Below, in pieces: positions 45,149 to 57,000 of a stretch of DNA of 64,000 nucleotides. Numbering within the stretch: the first letter of the stretch is position 1; every line of letters begins with the position of its first letter. Source of the stretch: Brachycybe producta (Eukaryota > Arthropoda > Diplopoda > Playtdesmida > Andrognathidae); the NCBI GenBank assembly GCA_036925085.1, contig JAUPFP010000006.1, positions 4,863,131 to 4,927,130 of the forward strand, given 5' to 3'. The position numbers and the translations under genes are program-made. Under the pieces are notes generated by a model. That model made no database searches. It was not told the origin of the DNA and worked only from the letters and a program-made list of their open reading frames with translations.

Positions 45149-45677
45149 TAAGGCCTTGTTTCCATTGGGGCGAAAATGTGAACTTTTTGGCGGTATCCCT
45201 TTCGGTCGAAATTTTTCCGTCGACAAGCTTCAGGGATTGGATTGGAGGCTAACAGTGACGTCATAGGAGGACAAAATATAGACCTTTTTATCAATTTCTC
45301 GTCACTACAGCTAAAAAAATAATCCTTTCTCCCTAACCTAACCGATCCTAAGCTACTAAACCTAACCAAACCTAATCGATCCTAACCAAAATTAACCGAA
45401 CCTAATCGATCCAGCTACCTTCCGGTAGCTGTAGTGACCCTTTTGATGAAAAAAAGGGCTATATATTTTTTATTGACGTCACTGTTACACCCCCCCCCCC
45501 CCCCCGGGAAAGAGAACACACCGACTTTTTGAAGATTTCAACTGGTAAAAAATTAAACAAACGTGGCCTTTGCCTATGATAGTGAATGGGCGGAGGTGGG
45601 GGCACCTTTCTTCCATTTTGCACCAGTTGAAATTTTCAAAAAGTTTCAAATTTTCAACCCAATGGAAACAGGGCCTA
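45149..45677. mobile_element. TTAA-type MITE, TTTCCA family copy 3, interrupted
   Basis: TTAAGGCCTTGTTTCCATTG and CAATGGAAACAGGGCCTAAA are the family ends. The interior is interrupted from about 45198 to 45520 by foreign sequence that includes the element at 45249-45488 and a C16 run. The arms (GTGGCC..GGGCACC) are less alike than in copy 2. Confidence 0.75.
45249..45488. mobile_element. Inner foldback with decameric CCTAAC repeats
   Basis: TAACAGTGACGTCA at the left is perfectly mirrored by TGACGTCACTGTTA at the right, and CACTACAGCTA mirrors TAGCTGTAGTG. The middle (about 45333-45410) is a degenerate 10-bp-period run of CCTAACCRAW-like units. It sits in the 45149 element and is younger. 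Confidence 0.7.
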
Positions 45678-45898
45678 AAAGAATTTCTCGTTTTTGAGTA
45701 CGGGAAGGGAAAGGGGGGGGGGGGTGTCACTGTGTAACCAAATTGGTAGTTTTGCAAATTGACTTGTGAATCTGCAAAACGACTGATTTTTCACTTTGAC
45801 AGTAAGTAAAGTATGTAATGTGTGATCGTCGCGGAAGAATTAATCTAATGAGACATAGAAATCAAGCCATAACGGTTCCTTCTAATCTCAAGTGGAAG

Positions 45899-45899
<1 letters not shown>

Positions 45900-45978
<79 letters not shown>
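45900..45978. repeat. GA microsatellite
   Basis: About 39 uninterrupted GA units. It generates an RERERE frame on one strand and an SLSLSL frame on the other, neither of which is a gene. Confidence 0.95.
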
Positions 45979-45982
<4 letters not shown>

Positions 45983-46786
45983 AAAAACCACATTCAAAAG
46001 ACAGGATATATATAAAAAAATACTTTCTCATAGACATGGGATAAAGAAACACAACCAAAATGAAAAGAACTAAAAAGGGCGTTGGCTTCTTCTTCTTCTC
46101 ACTTAACAAGAGAGACATGAATCTGAAATTGGACACAAATTAAGTGACAACTATAACAGGATCAATGACGACTCTCCCACACAAACAAACAAACTCTTTG
46201 CCAAAATATACTTGACAACCCACCCACACACACACACCACTCAAACAAATAAAACCAAAGATGACCATTTGTTGACCTAAAGGAGAGACGGTTGGTTACC
46301 TTGTACCAGTCAGTGGTTGACAAAAATAAAAAAAATGAATAAACATTTTGTCCAAAAAAAAAAAAATGTCGCCAGCCATTTTGCGAAAATGTCGCAACAG
46401 TTGAAATTTCATTGAGAAAAACATTTGAGCGAGAGATTGAATGAACATTGAACAAGTGTGTGGTGCAATGAAGGGCCTACCCCCACTCATTGAACTAAGG
46501 TCAACCAGTTCATTCAATTGAAGGAAACTTGGATAGAAAATGAATGGAACAACCATCATATCTTGGATCTTTTGACTAAATAAAACCAAACTGACTTGAC
46601 TACAATACAAATAGTAAAATCATGATCATTAATCTTTCAAAAAAAAAAAAGTATGACCACCAAAAACGTTTGTTTACATTATATGTACACATTGCACAGG
46701 GTGGATTCTCATTCAAATCACAACAAGTTAAAACAGATTTTTAAATTTGTATTTAATTGTAGAAAAAAAATGCTGGTATGAGCCCT

Positions 46787-47046
46787 GGCTCCTAGGTCCA
46801 TCCACAAAACAATAGAACCCTTCCCATCTTCTGGAAGAAAGCAAATGGGACTTGTTCACTCCATTTCTGTATCTGTTTCATGATTGGTGCAATGGTGCTT
46901 TGAGTTGCTAAGCTTTTAAAAAGTTCAACAATTTCAAAAGCTTGCTTCAAGCTCTGGCGAAAGCAAAAACACAAAGATCTGACGTCATTTTTGAAGCTTC
47001 ACAGGCTGCATTGCTACTTAGCAAGGGAGTATAAACCAAGCCTAAG
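46787..47046. repeat. TTTATACTCC family, partial copy
   Basis: It shares ACAAAACAATAGAACCCTTC, GAGTTGCTAAGCTTT and the right end AGCAAGGGAGTATAAACCAA with the fuller copy at 51415-51789. The left inverted-repeat arm is missing. Confidence 0.7.
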
Positions 47047-48096
47047 TGATTGTCATTTACACAAGGTTTATACAAACCAGAACCACGTGCTGAAAGAGAA
47101 TTCCATATGGAAAACACCAATTCTAGCTCTTTATTATTTTTTTAAAAAAAAAGCGCTGGATGGCCATGTCTACTTATACGAGGGTTTCTAGTAAGAATTC
47201 CATCTAACAATGCTTTGTGCTCTGGAGCTAGCAAGCGTTTAAGAAGGGCGAGGCTTTACTCAGCTCTGTGGTCACAGTCATCAAAGTAATTTTCCAGTTC
47301 GCAGATGTCGAATCGCACGAAACAGTGTTTTTTTTTTCTTCATGTAAAATACAACTTGGAAGTGAATTAATTTGTAGAATAACCATAGAAACAATTCAAG
47401 TTAATTATTAATTAATTAATTTAATAGTTTTGTTGACGTGGACCATGGTTTAACTTCTACCCAAATATAATAATACCTGGCAAGGTTTACTTTAATTGGG
47501 TTTAGGGCAAAAACCTTTCTGGCGAGCACATTTAAAAATGTTAAAGAGATCGTATTCTTCTTACTGTCTTAAAAAGTCAAAACTACTGCTAAACTCATCA
47601 CTGTCATTACTCATCAGCTTTTACAGCAAACTTCCTATTAAATGTTCACGAGTTTAGCTTTATTTGTGAAGTAGCAATCATTAAGACACCCTACATGACC
47701 TGGTCCTATGTCCTGGTTCCTATGGCCCTTATCAGGGCTTTGAACCAACACCATTTTTTTATTGCTCTGCCCTAGCTCTGCTTCCAGCAACAATATTGGC
47801 AGCTTTGGCTTTGCTCCGTGCTTTAGTTCAAATTAATTTGTTTTTGACCTGCATGCTAGATTTCAGTCATTTTGGATTGGAATGGCATTTTTTTAAAAAT
47901 AGTAGTCCTGAAGCTCCCAAAAACACATGATGCTCCGGGCTCTGCATCAAAGCTCTGCCTGGTATTATCATTTGACTTGGTGTGTTTGCTTTGCTCCTAA
48001 AACGCAGAATAATCATGAATTTGAAAATCAGCTGTTCTGAACATGAAATTTGTTATGCACGGAAAATTGTATGTAGGCTCCAATCCTAATGTTTGA

Positions 48097-49035
48097 GTGC
48101 GAGTCAAAAACGATCCACACACTTGCTGTAGAATTTATTTTAATCAACTTTTCAGCCTGGTATACACCTACAATTAGTTATTAAATAAATGTATAAATTA
48201 ATTTATAAATGTGACATTGAATGTGTATAACGACGTGAATGTTAAATTATTTGTTCAAAGTTACATTAATTTAGAAGATGTTCTATTTGTCTTAAATGAT
48301 CACATCTACTAGAGCGCTTTTTCAGGATCACCATCATTCTTATGTAATTTACAAAGCTATATAAGATGCGCTCTGCAACCTATTTAGCACACCTCTCCCC
48401 AATTCTCTTGTCTAGAAGGTCACAAGGTTAGATATACGATGAACCGTCACATTATTCACTGTTCTGCGCACATTTTTTTTTTTAGGTAAAATTGTTCGAA
48501 TACTTTTACAAGTGTATAACTGCCGATGGATACTTATAAATTGATTTATATATTTTATGTACCAAATCATTCACGAAAACATTCATATCATTTAATTGAC
48601 ACAAAAATGCAAGTTAAAAATTGTAGGTGTATAAAGGGCTTTAGGCTGAGCTGCGAGCCACGAATGCACCGCTGTCGTCACTTCTTCATCAGAGGTGAAT
48701 CTTCATCCTCAAAGGGGACCAAACAGGTGAAAGTCCGATGGAGCAAGATCAGGACTATAGGGAGAGGATGCTTTAACACCTCAAAACGACGTTTTTGCAG
48801 AGTGTAAACAGTGTGGACAAAAGAGGTGCGTGGACGTGCATTATCGTGCAAGATCACAACGCTCTTGGATAGCAGTACTCTGCATTTAATCCGAATTTTA
48901 GACTTCAGCTCTTCAGTGCGCATCTCTCACTGTAACAAGCACTGTTGATTGTTAAAAGTTTTTAATGATAGTGTTCCAATACTGGCTCTTGAGAATTTCA
49001 GAAAATCGGAGTGCGGATAATTTTTGACCCTCCCC
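48097..49035 (-). mobile_element. Decayed mariner with an inserted foldback
   Basis: The ends GAGTCAAAAACGATCCACAC (left) and the reverse complement of GTGCGGATAATTTTTGACCC (right) are imperfect mariner-type inverted repeats. Minus-strand frames give VVILHDNARPRTSFVHTVYTL and FEVLKHP, the conserved HDNARPH..LQ....VL.HPPYSPDLAPSD region. A frameshift then destroys the PPYSPDL part, and VTTAVHSWLAAQPK follows. The N-terminal half of the transposase is absent. The insertion at 48151-48640 splits the C-terminal coding part. Ordinary DNA transposon, long dead. Confidence 0.85.
48151..48640. mobile_element. TTAA-like MITE inserted in the mariner
   Basis: Left CAGCCTGGTATACACCTACAA and right TTGTAGGTGTATAAAGGGCT are inverted repeats (14 bp perfect, TATACACCTACAAT). 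About 330 bp of the interior is shared in reverse orientation with 61390-61725, including GATCACATCTACTAGAG and CCCCAATTCTCTTGTCTAGA. Confidence 0.75.
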
Positions 49036-49759
49036 CCCTCTCGTGTATATATCCGTTCTCACATTGCAAGAAAAGTGGAGCTTGGGTAGGAGGACATATT
49101 ATATCGACACTTTAGTAGTCCCGTGTAATAAGCCTCTTTAAATAGGGCTGGTGGTGTACACAACACACTGCATGTCATTGCAATTGACATCACTGTGTAC
49201 AATTGAATTTCCTTGCTGAAGAAAACGAATTGAGATTGTAATTTCTCTGCCAATGTTTTTTTTTTAATTTGAACCTTCGTATTTCTATGTCACATTAGGC
49301 AATTGCTAATAATGTGGATGGCTCTCTGCGTTCGTTAGACGGAGTGGGGGGGGGGGGGGGTGGGAATCATGTTTTGCTAGTCTCGTATATGTGTCTGTTC
49401 ATCCTATTGAAGGATATTTTATTAATAATTTAGTAATTAGATATCATCTCTGTGGAGTTCTTTATTGCCATGATGGTAATTATACGAGTCCAGTGGGGGG
49501 GGGGGGGGACATTCGACAACAGTTACAACACACAAAGAATTCATTTCTATTTTGAGTTGTCTGTCTCTCTTCTCCTCCTATAAATGACGTGAATTTTCTG
49601 TATTTTGCTTGCGTGTAGGCAGGCTGTCTGTGGTGTTTGTGTGCATTGGATTTTTAGGGGGGAAAAAGTACATTTAAAAAAAAATTTTGCTTGTTTGTTT
49701 AGTTGAGGTTGTGTAAAATTAATTGCATTGATTGGTTTCACAATTTCTCAAAGATTGAA

Positions 49760-49830
49760 TGTATGCGATTGGGAATTATCCACCTGCTAGATGGCTCTTG
49801 AACAGATTGCAAGTGTACTAAGTTGAATTG
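49760..49830 (+). repeat. LINE 3' tail fragment
   Basis: AAGTGTACTAAGTTGAATTGAA matches the tail at 23326-23350. No coding part is attached. A tail of the other LINE family (CATCCCTCTGCCACAGGAT) is near 50080-50140 and matches 23100-23160. Confidence 0.5.
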
Positions 49831-50530
49831 AACTGAATCAGTCAACAACAGAACTTGTCACTAAAGCTGTGTCGAGAAAAATTCTTCTACACGGGTTTCA
49901 CATCCGATTTATGAACGCCCCCCCCCCTTCAGTACGTCCAAAAAATATGGATAGATGTTTATTTTGTAAGAACTTTTGCGACAAATAACCCTCAAGTATT
50001 AGAGATAACTTGAATGTCTAACTTTTCTGTATTTTTTTTACATTGCATTCTGAATACAACACTTACTTCTTTCTCTCTCATCCCTCTGCCACAGGATTTT
50101 ATGACTGCAGCCAGCAAAGTACTTTTTTCAAATAAAAAACATTGATTAGTTAGGCTGCTGCACCAATTGTCTCAAATCGTGACTGTAACATTTACAACTT
50201 AATTATGTGTCCTGCAGCACCAAAGCATACTGTTTTTTTGTTTGTTTGTTTTTTTCTAGAAGAAAAAAAAAACCCCATCACCTCCGAACACATTCCACAA
50301 AATGCTTTCACAGTGAAATTTAACGTTCAGTGGCACAGAAAGCTTTTTTTTTTTGTTTTTACCTGGCAGAAATGTTATTTCAATTCTTTGAATTCAACAT
50401 CATATTTCAACTAATAATTAATAAAGGCATTAAACAAAAATGAGTTACACACTGAGTGAGTCCGGCTCATGTGCGCATGAGTGCTTATCACTTAGAGACA
50501 ACAACTCAAGATTAAATGATGATGATTAGT

Positions 50531-50829
50531 GCTCGGATTTTTATTCAATATCAAGCAAATGTTTCTCAATGTGTGGCCCAAGTGCCAATTGTGGAGTAAT
50601 CATCAACATTATTAGAGCAATTCTGCAATTACGCTTTCTCTAATCAAAAAAGGCAGGTTAGAGAGGCTAGATGTCTGGTTACTATTAGTTGTCAGACTTC
50701 TAGCCTGTGACCCGTGTTTTGGGAAAAACCATAATTATTGAATGATCTGAACGGTATTGTTACTTTACAATTAACTCTTGGGCCACACATTGAGAAACAT
50801 TTGTTTCATATTGCATAAAAATCCAAGTC
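50531..50829. repeat. Foldback with about 50-bp inverted ends (hAT-like)
   Basis: GCTCGGATTTTTATTCAATA then GTTTCTCAATGTGTGGCCC mirrors GGGCCACACATTGAGAAAC then TTGCATAAAAATCCAAGTC. The interior is related to 39860-40102. Confidence 0.75.
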
Positions 50830-50887
50830 CTAATGATGACGATGAAGATGCACGATTTGCTTACAACCATTCGTATAAATGAACTAG

Positions 50888-51029
50888 ACAGGCATTTAGA
50901 AATCGGGAAGAACATAAGTTGGCTCCGCCCTTTTTATGACGACAGGCAACTTCTAATTGGTTTGTTGTGTGGTTCGACGTTGAAAAGGGCGGAGCCAACT
51001 TATGTTCTTCCCGATTTCTAAATGCCTGT
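50888..51029. mobile_element. MULE-like MITE, relative of 42957
   Basis: ACAGGCATTTAGAAATCGGG mirrors CCCGATTTCTAAATGCCTGT, and ACATAAGTTGGCTCCGCCC mirrors GGGCGGAGCCAACTTATGT. The flanks TGAACTAG and TGAACTTG are a near-perfect 8-bp duplication. The arms are almost identical, so it is probably young. Confidence 0.85.
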
Positions 51030-51073
51030 ATGAACTTGTGGTTCTAAACGTTGTATTCCAGGTGGACTGATTC

Positions 51074-51418
51074 TAACTGAACGCCGCCAAAGAGTTGGAG
51101 GTGGAGGCTAGAAGTGACATGAAGGTAGCGAAGAAAAGAATAAACAAACGAGCGGTTAATTAGCATATAGCACATTCATTTGGAGCGAAATGGAGCGCAC
51201 GAGAGAATTTACAAATGGTAACAAATGAATTTAAATTGAAATAGTTTATTTTAACTACTTTGGAGGTAAATTAACAGCGTTTTCACCTCAATGCTCCATT
51301 TGTAAATTCTTTTACGCTCCGTTCCGCTTCTGTAGTCTGCTATAATTTTGCATATGCTTTTTGCTTTATAATATTTTCGCTACCTCCAAAACGTCACTGC
51401 TAGCCTACACCTCCAATG
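51074..51418. repeat. Relative of the 20184 foldback
   Basis: GTTGGAGGTGGAGGCTAGAAG mirrors GCTAGCCTACACCTCCAA, and GGAGCGAAATGGAGCG mirrors CGCTCCGTTCCGCTTC. It abuts the next element at about 51415. Confidence 0.7.
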
Positions 51419-51789
51419 TTTATACTCCAAACTTTGCTAAGATTTGCAAGCTTTGAAGTTCTGTAAAATTAGCTCCCCAAAGCTTAGCTTGTTCACACAT
51501 ACATGTGGCCTTGCAAAGTTTACCCTATTTTATGACCTTTATATCCTATAAAACAGATACACAAAACAATAGAACCCTTCCCCTTCTGGAAGAAAAAAGG
51601 TGTGACTTATTCACCCCTTTGTCTATCCGTTTTCTGATTGGTGCTTTGAGTTGCTAAGCTTTGAAAAGTTGAACAATTTCAAAGCTAGCTTCATGCTCTG
51701 GCGAAGGCAAAAACCTGAAGCTCTGATGTCATTTTTGAAGCTTCGCAGGCTGCTTTGCCGCTTAGCAAGGGAGTATAAACCAACCCTTA
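51415..51789. mobile_element. TTAA-type MITE, TTTATACTCC family
   Basis: TTTATACTCCAAACTTTGC..AAGCTTTGAAG at the left mirrors CGAAG-like GAAGCTTCGCAGGC..GGGAGTATAAACC at the right, ending CCTTA. The partial copy at 46787 has the same right part. Confidence 0.75.
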
Positions 51790-52797
51790 GCGTTGTTCCA
51801 GTTGGACACAACCGTTCTAAATAAAACTTACATGCGAATCTGATGATATAAAAAGGGAGATAAAACCGGATACTGAGCCTTAGGTGGTGTTGTAAAAAAA
51901 ATGCAAGTCTCATGATTAGAGCTCATTAGAAATCAGTGAATATTTTGTACATTATGGAACAAGCACCACCACCACCTCTCTCTCGGAACACACAATACAT
52001 ATCCAACCAACCCTATCTAATTTCCTTTCTTACAATTCTATCACACTTGTATTTACATTCGTTTCTTTCCCCTCCCCCCACTCTCCACAATTGTGTCAAT
52101 TTCACACAAACATACTTTATGCCCATAAGTAATTATATTGGTCTATCTTTGTAACGAGAAAATGCAGTGCAAACGCACTTTTACAGTTTGCAAATTGCAA
52201 TTTGTCTGTTTTCCAAGATGACACACAAAAAAATGTCTTTAATAATTGGCGTTTTTCCTTCCTTTCTATACAAAAAAGAAGCCCAGCAAATATCAGTTTA
52301 ACATGACTTAAATGGAGTAGTACAGTTGTTGTAGATATTTAATGATCACAGTTGATTCCTGATGAAATTATGACTAATAAAATCACAATGATAATTAATT
52401 TGTGTATGCCTAAAATGTGTGAACGTGTGGGGGCGTGTTAAACTAATTAAAAAACAAACATTGAAAAGAATGCTGGGTTTTTTTTTTGTGTTTTGTTTTT
52501 GCAAAAGTCAACAACTCCAAAACAAATTAAATTAAATATCAATTTTAAATGAAATCCAATAAGTGTTTTCTTTGTTCCGATATAAATAATTAAAAAAAAA
52601 CAAATTGACGTTTATATATTAAAAACGCATAAAAAGGCAAAATGACAGTTCCAAATTCCAACCCTGTATAGGCCACTACAATACCGTACGGTGGTTCCAT
52701 ACTTGTTTTAGTTCCGATAATCGACGTTCTACCGTATCTATAAAGCCCACCCTAAGATACAATACTAAAAGAAATATTTTCCATGTTGCATTCTTGC

Positions 52798-53472
52798 TAA
52801 AGCCTAGTACACACCTGGATTCTTTGTTGCGATACGTTGTTGCGGGGCTGCTTCAATTCAATGTTGCGGGGCAGAGTCGCAACTGACGCGATTCAGACCC
52901 GCAACATTGTTCCGTGTCCACCACAACTATACTCAGTTTCTCTTCATCCTTCTGGCTTTCACCGTGTAAATATCACCAGAGGAAGCGGTCCTTGTAATAT
53001 GGGCCTACACGGTGTGGGGTGGACACACAAGCTCTTCTCAGCTGAAAGCACATTCGGTTGAAGCACCATGAGGACATCTTGAAATTGGAAGGTGGTGCAG
53101 GATTTCCAAATTTCTTTTATTTGCTTTTGTAGTCAGAAGACCATAACTTCCCACAAACACAATTTATACCAAAGGTCCTCAATTAGTTTTAACAGTATTT
53201 TCAACGGTCTACATCTTTCTATTAAATCTAGTCTTTAATAATTTAAAGCAAACTGAGCCCTTTGAAGCCTTTGTTCATGTTTCAAAAGACGTCCAACACT
53301 TTAAAATGTTTCGCAACAATGTTTAAATGTTTCCCATTTCGATGGGACTCAAGAAACATGAACCTGAGCTGACGCGATTCAGCCCCCGAAACATTTCAAC
53401 ATTGCTGCAGGTCTGAATCGCAACTGACGCGATTCAACCCTGCAACAATGAATGCTGGTGTGTACTAGCCAT
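52798..53472. mobile_element. TTAA-like MITE, TAGTACACACC family
   Basis: GCCTAGTACACACCTGGAT and the reverse complement of ATGCTGGTGTGTACTAGCC are the inverted ends. Both flanking arms carry GTTGCGGG..CTGACGCGATTCA blocks (about 52840-52905 and 53365-53450), which also make up the short element at 3976. The 53k copy is about 675 bp with an unrelated middle. Confidence 0.7.
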
Positions 53473-54116
53473 AATTGATTCTGATGATCGTGATTATAAA
53501 ATTAAATTGATTTAGCCATTTAATTATATTCTTGCTATGTATAATTATTTACATTTAAACTATTTTTCTAGCATGTTTTGCATCTTCTATTGGTTTTTTT
53601 TCTTTCTCTCTTTTCATTAAAACGCACAAATTTCTAAAAACAATTTGCTAATTTATGAATTTTTATTATTTGCATGAAAGTTTTGTCCTTAATAATAATA
53701 ATAATGCAGTGTATAATAATAAATATAATTGAAAGTGGTGTAATAAATAATACAGGTCGCACGACAAGTTCTATTACACAATATGCAAATGCCCCCCCCC
53801 CCCAAAAAAAAAAGTCAATTTAATTGACAATCCAATATTTTAGAAGCAAATTAAGTTAAAAAAAAACTGAACGTGTTTCAAAAACTAGATTAATTATATT
53901 CATAAGCAGTTAATGTGAATAAATATGGCAATGGAAATCTCAAATTCTTGATATTCGCTTTTCACTTGAAATTGTAACAAAAGCTAAAAAAAAACATCCA
54001 TTTCGACATATCAAGACAACCCGCAAAAACGTTTATTTTCAATGATTATCATGAAAATATCTTTCGCTATTATGGTTATACAATTCTTGTTTCTAAAGTC
54101 TGTGAATTCCTTTGAA

Positions 54117-54315
54117 AAGCTGGGTATACACGAGTCAAGTGAGTTGATCAACTCTCACTTGAATTAATGGGGCGCCGTTCGTGTCAAAAATACTACGACA
54201 TAAACTAGGTTTACACACAAGGCACGTTGATCAGCTCACGTGAAAGCGAATTGAACGTCTCTAAACCTCCTAATTAGTCAGTTGATCAACTGAACGGGGC
54301 TCAACAGTCTCAAAA
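54117..54315. repeat. TTGATCAAC-rich repeat, probably MITE remnants
   Basis: GCTGGGTATACACGAGTCAA and AGGTTTACACACAAGGCAC resemble the terminal pattern of TTAA-type elements. GAGTTGATCAACTC and CAGTTGATCAACTGA are short palindromes. Boundaries are uncertain. Confidence 0.4.
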
Positions 54316-54319
54316 AGCT

Positions 54320-54530
54320 TAAATGAATTTAATAAGTCATTAAGTACGTAGGGCAATATTATCATCTGCCAGTAAACGTCCAAAAAGGGCGAGGCTTTGG
54401 TCATTTCTTCGGCCTGCTAATGATTCCCATTTTAGTTCCTGAAGCATAGAAGATACACTGTTGGTATACTGTCGGTGTCTTCCTTTCAGAAATCTTGCAG
54501 CCCTACGCAGTACAATAATCGTCTGATGAG
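54320..54530 (-). mobile_element. LINE fragment, reverse orientation, second LINE family
   Basis: It is the reverse complement of 56590-56770 over most of its length, including TTAAGTACGTAGGGCAATAT, ATTATCATCTGCCAGTAAAC and GTCATTTCTTC. No intact frame. Confidence 0.75.
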
Positions 54531-55843
54531 TGCAGTGAGTACCCGGTTAGCAAGGCGAGCAAACAATACCTCGCTCGTGTTCAAAAAAAAAAAAAGATCG
54601 CGATTACACTATATCCTGTTACGTGCTATCAATAGTCGCCATGATGTTTTTAGACAAAGTGTGTGTGCTGAGCCTGAACCATATAGTTCAACACAAGACG
54701 TGGCATTGTAACCATTCAGTAACAAGATTAAACATGTTGTGCCAATTATGTTAACTACATTAATGGCAAATTTAACCATGGTTAATTTCACCACTTTTGC
54801 CTTCAATAGAAAATTAACCGCGGTTATGTTTTTTTAACTGCAGCTAACTCCTTTTAATATGGAATCTATGTTATTATAATCATTGACCTAATTTCTCTCA
54901 AAATCACGCCTGTTAAGATCCCTAATAATTAGTATAATTATTATAATAAGCTTCAGTTGCGTAATGCCCACTTTTACCACACTCGACAAGACTAATTGTG
55001 GTTTGTAAACTATTTTTAGGACACCCTTGTAATTTTGAATGTCTTCAGTACAAAATATGAAATAATTAATAAACCCATTATCAAACCACAAATAAAAATG
55101 AGTTGTTGTTTTTTCTTCTACTTCTTTCTAGCTAGTAATTTTTATTTTTATACATATAAAAACTTCCTAATTATTTTTTTAAAGTCCGGGCTTTGACCTG
55201 CTTTTATTTGAAATGTTCTGTTTCAATAACTTGAGACCAGTCATTCAATTTAAACGTTTCTTAACAAAGTAAACGCGTTAAGATTTCTGGGCCATCCATT
55301 GGGTTCCACATGCTGATTTCGAACGCCTACAAGTAAGTAGTCTTGTAATATTTAGAAAATTAGAAGGCTACAACAGTATCTTTAAAAACTTACTTGCATA
55401 ATTTATTAAAAAGTTGAGTTTTAAAAACTTTCTTTTGAGTCTGCAAAGTGACTTGGCATATCACCAGAAAAAGACACTGAAGACAACGACAACGCAGGGT
55501 CTGTCCTCGCAATGTATTTTCTATGAAAAGACACCAACCTTGGCACACAGTTAAAAAGTCGCCTGTGTGCCAAACGAGGAGGAGGGGCGGGGAGAGCAAG
55601 TGCCCATTATTGCCCCTTTGGGTAGGTGCCCATTATTGCCCCTTTGGGTAGGTGCCCAAGCATGGTCACACTTGTGAGTCAAACTAGCAATCATCCAGCA
55701 TTTGGAAGGCGTTCGATGCATCGTGTGTTCCAAGGTTGTAGAACGACTGAAATTTCTTCAAAATGGAGTTTTAAGTGCAGCAGGCAGGCCAGAGTGACGG
55801 GCATGTCATACTAGCATGCATTATGGCCCATAATGCATCTCAT

Positions 55844-55932
55844 TTTTCAATTTCATGTCGGAAGACTCAAGTCTGGGTTTTGATTTTGGAAATCCAAACC
55901 CTGACTTGAGTCTTCCGACATGAAATTGAAAA
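55844..55932. repeat. Near-perfect 37-bp hairpin
   Basis: The left arm 55844-55880 and right arm 55896-55932 differ at one position (GTCTGGG versus GTCAGGG as mirrored) around a 15-nt loop. Either a very recent foldback or a conserved hairpin RNA. Nothing else in the context supports a gene. Confidence 0.75.
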
Positions 55933-56439
55933 CAATTATGGAGCCACACGGCTTCACACCATTTTATTAGAGATTGTGTGTGTGTTTTGGTAGCATTTTA
56001 AAATTATTCTTAGTAAATGGCGTTCTTCTATAGTTGATACTAGTAATCTATTCCAAGTATGAGTTTACGAACTTGTTCCGTTTCATTTCTCTTTATACTA
56101 CTCTTTTTTAGATTTCTCGAGAGACGAAAAAAAAAACTTCCAAATAAAATAAAAAAATAACAGCAGGAATTGAAAACAATTGCATTTTCTTCTGCATGGA
56201 AACTGTGTCAATGACCAAATCTAAAAATGAGTATAACTTCTAAAAGTAACCCATTTTACCAAGTGTATTTGCTTGTGTGGGTCACACATGGACGGACTCT
56301 TGACCCTCCTCTCTCCCACCCACCACCTCAACTGTTAATACCAAATTTAGGTGACAATATTAGCTATATACAGTGTGTCCACAAAGTATATAAAACATTC
56401 AAAATTCGTGAAAAACTAGAAGAGTCGAGTCACCTATAT

Positions 56440-57000
56440 TCACAATGACATTATAATGGGGGATGTTCAGCTAACCCATGTTGATAAATTCAAATATCTT
56501 GGCTTAACCTTATCAAACGACATGCTTTGGAAAGAACACATAACCAATGCAGTCTGTAAAGCTAACCACAGGTTGGATTTTCTCCAACGTGGGCTGCAAA
56601 ATTTGTGAAAGGAAGATACGTGTATACTGACAAGTGTATCTACTATCTTCTATGATTCACGAACTAAAATGGGAATTATTAGCAAGCTGAAGAAATGACC
56701 AAAGCCCTTTTCGAACGTTTATTGGCAGATGATAATATTGCCCTACGTACTTAATGACTTATTGAATACACATCCTCGTAAGAGAAGACACGGACATTCA
56801 AAGACTTTAAAAGAATTAATGGCCAAAACTGATGCATATTTTTTGGTCTTTTTTCTCGGAATGTTATTAGAAGACTATGGAATTCTCTTCCAGTTGATAG
56901 TTCTTTGTTAGGATGACGATTTCAATTTAACAATGATGTCTTGCTTCAGTCTTCCAATAAATATCATTTCTGAGTGTTTCCTTAAGCTCAATATATCAAG
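56440..57000 (+). mobile_element. LINE ORF2 C-terminal fragment, second LINE family
   Basis: The frames read VDKFKYLGLTLSNDMLWKEH then ITNAVCKANHRLDFLQRGL, KRRHGHSKTLKELMAKTDA and LWNSLPVDSSLL. These are the thumb and post-RT segments of CR1/Jockey-like proteins. Stops and at least two frame changes interrupt it, and no RT core is present. Confidence 0.8.

Noticed and set aside
45818-46136. RE-repeat and SL-repeat proteins
   Set aside because: They are the translation of the GA microsatellite on the two strands.
47734-47961. hAT element with CAGGGCTTTGAACC end
   Set aside because: The supposed right end is a poor mirror and no target duplication is present.
55285-55336. Possible exon ISGPSIGFHMLISNAY with a GTAAGT donor
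   Set aside because: There is no pyrimidine tract before its AG, no neighbouring exon and no recognised family.
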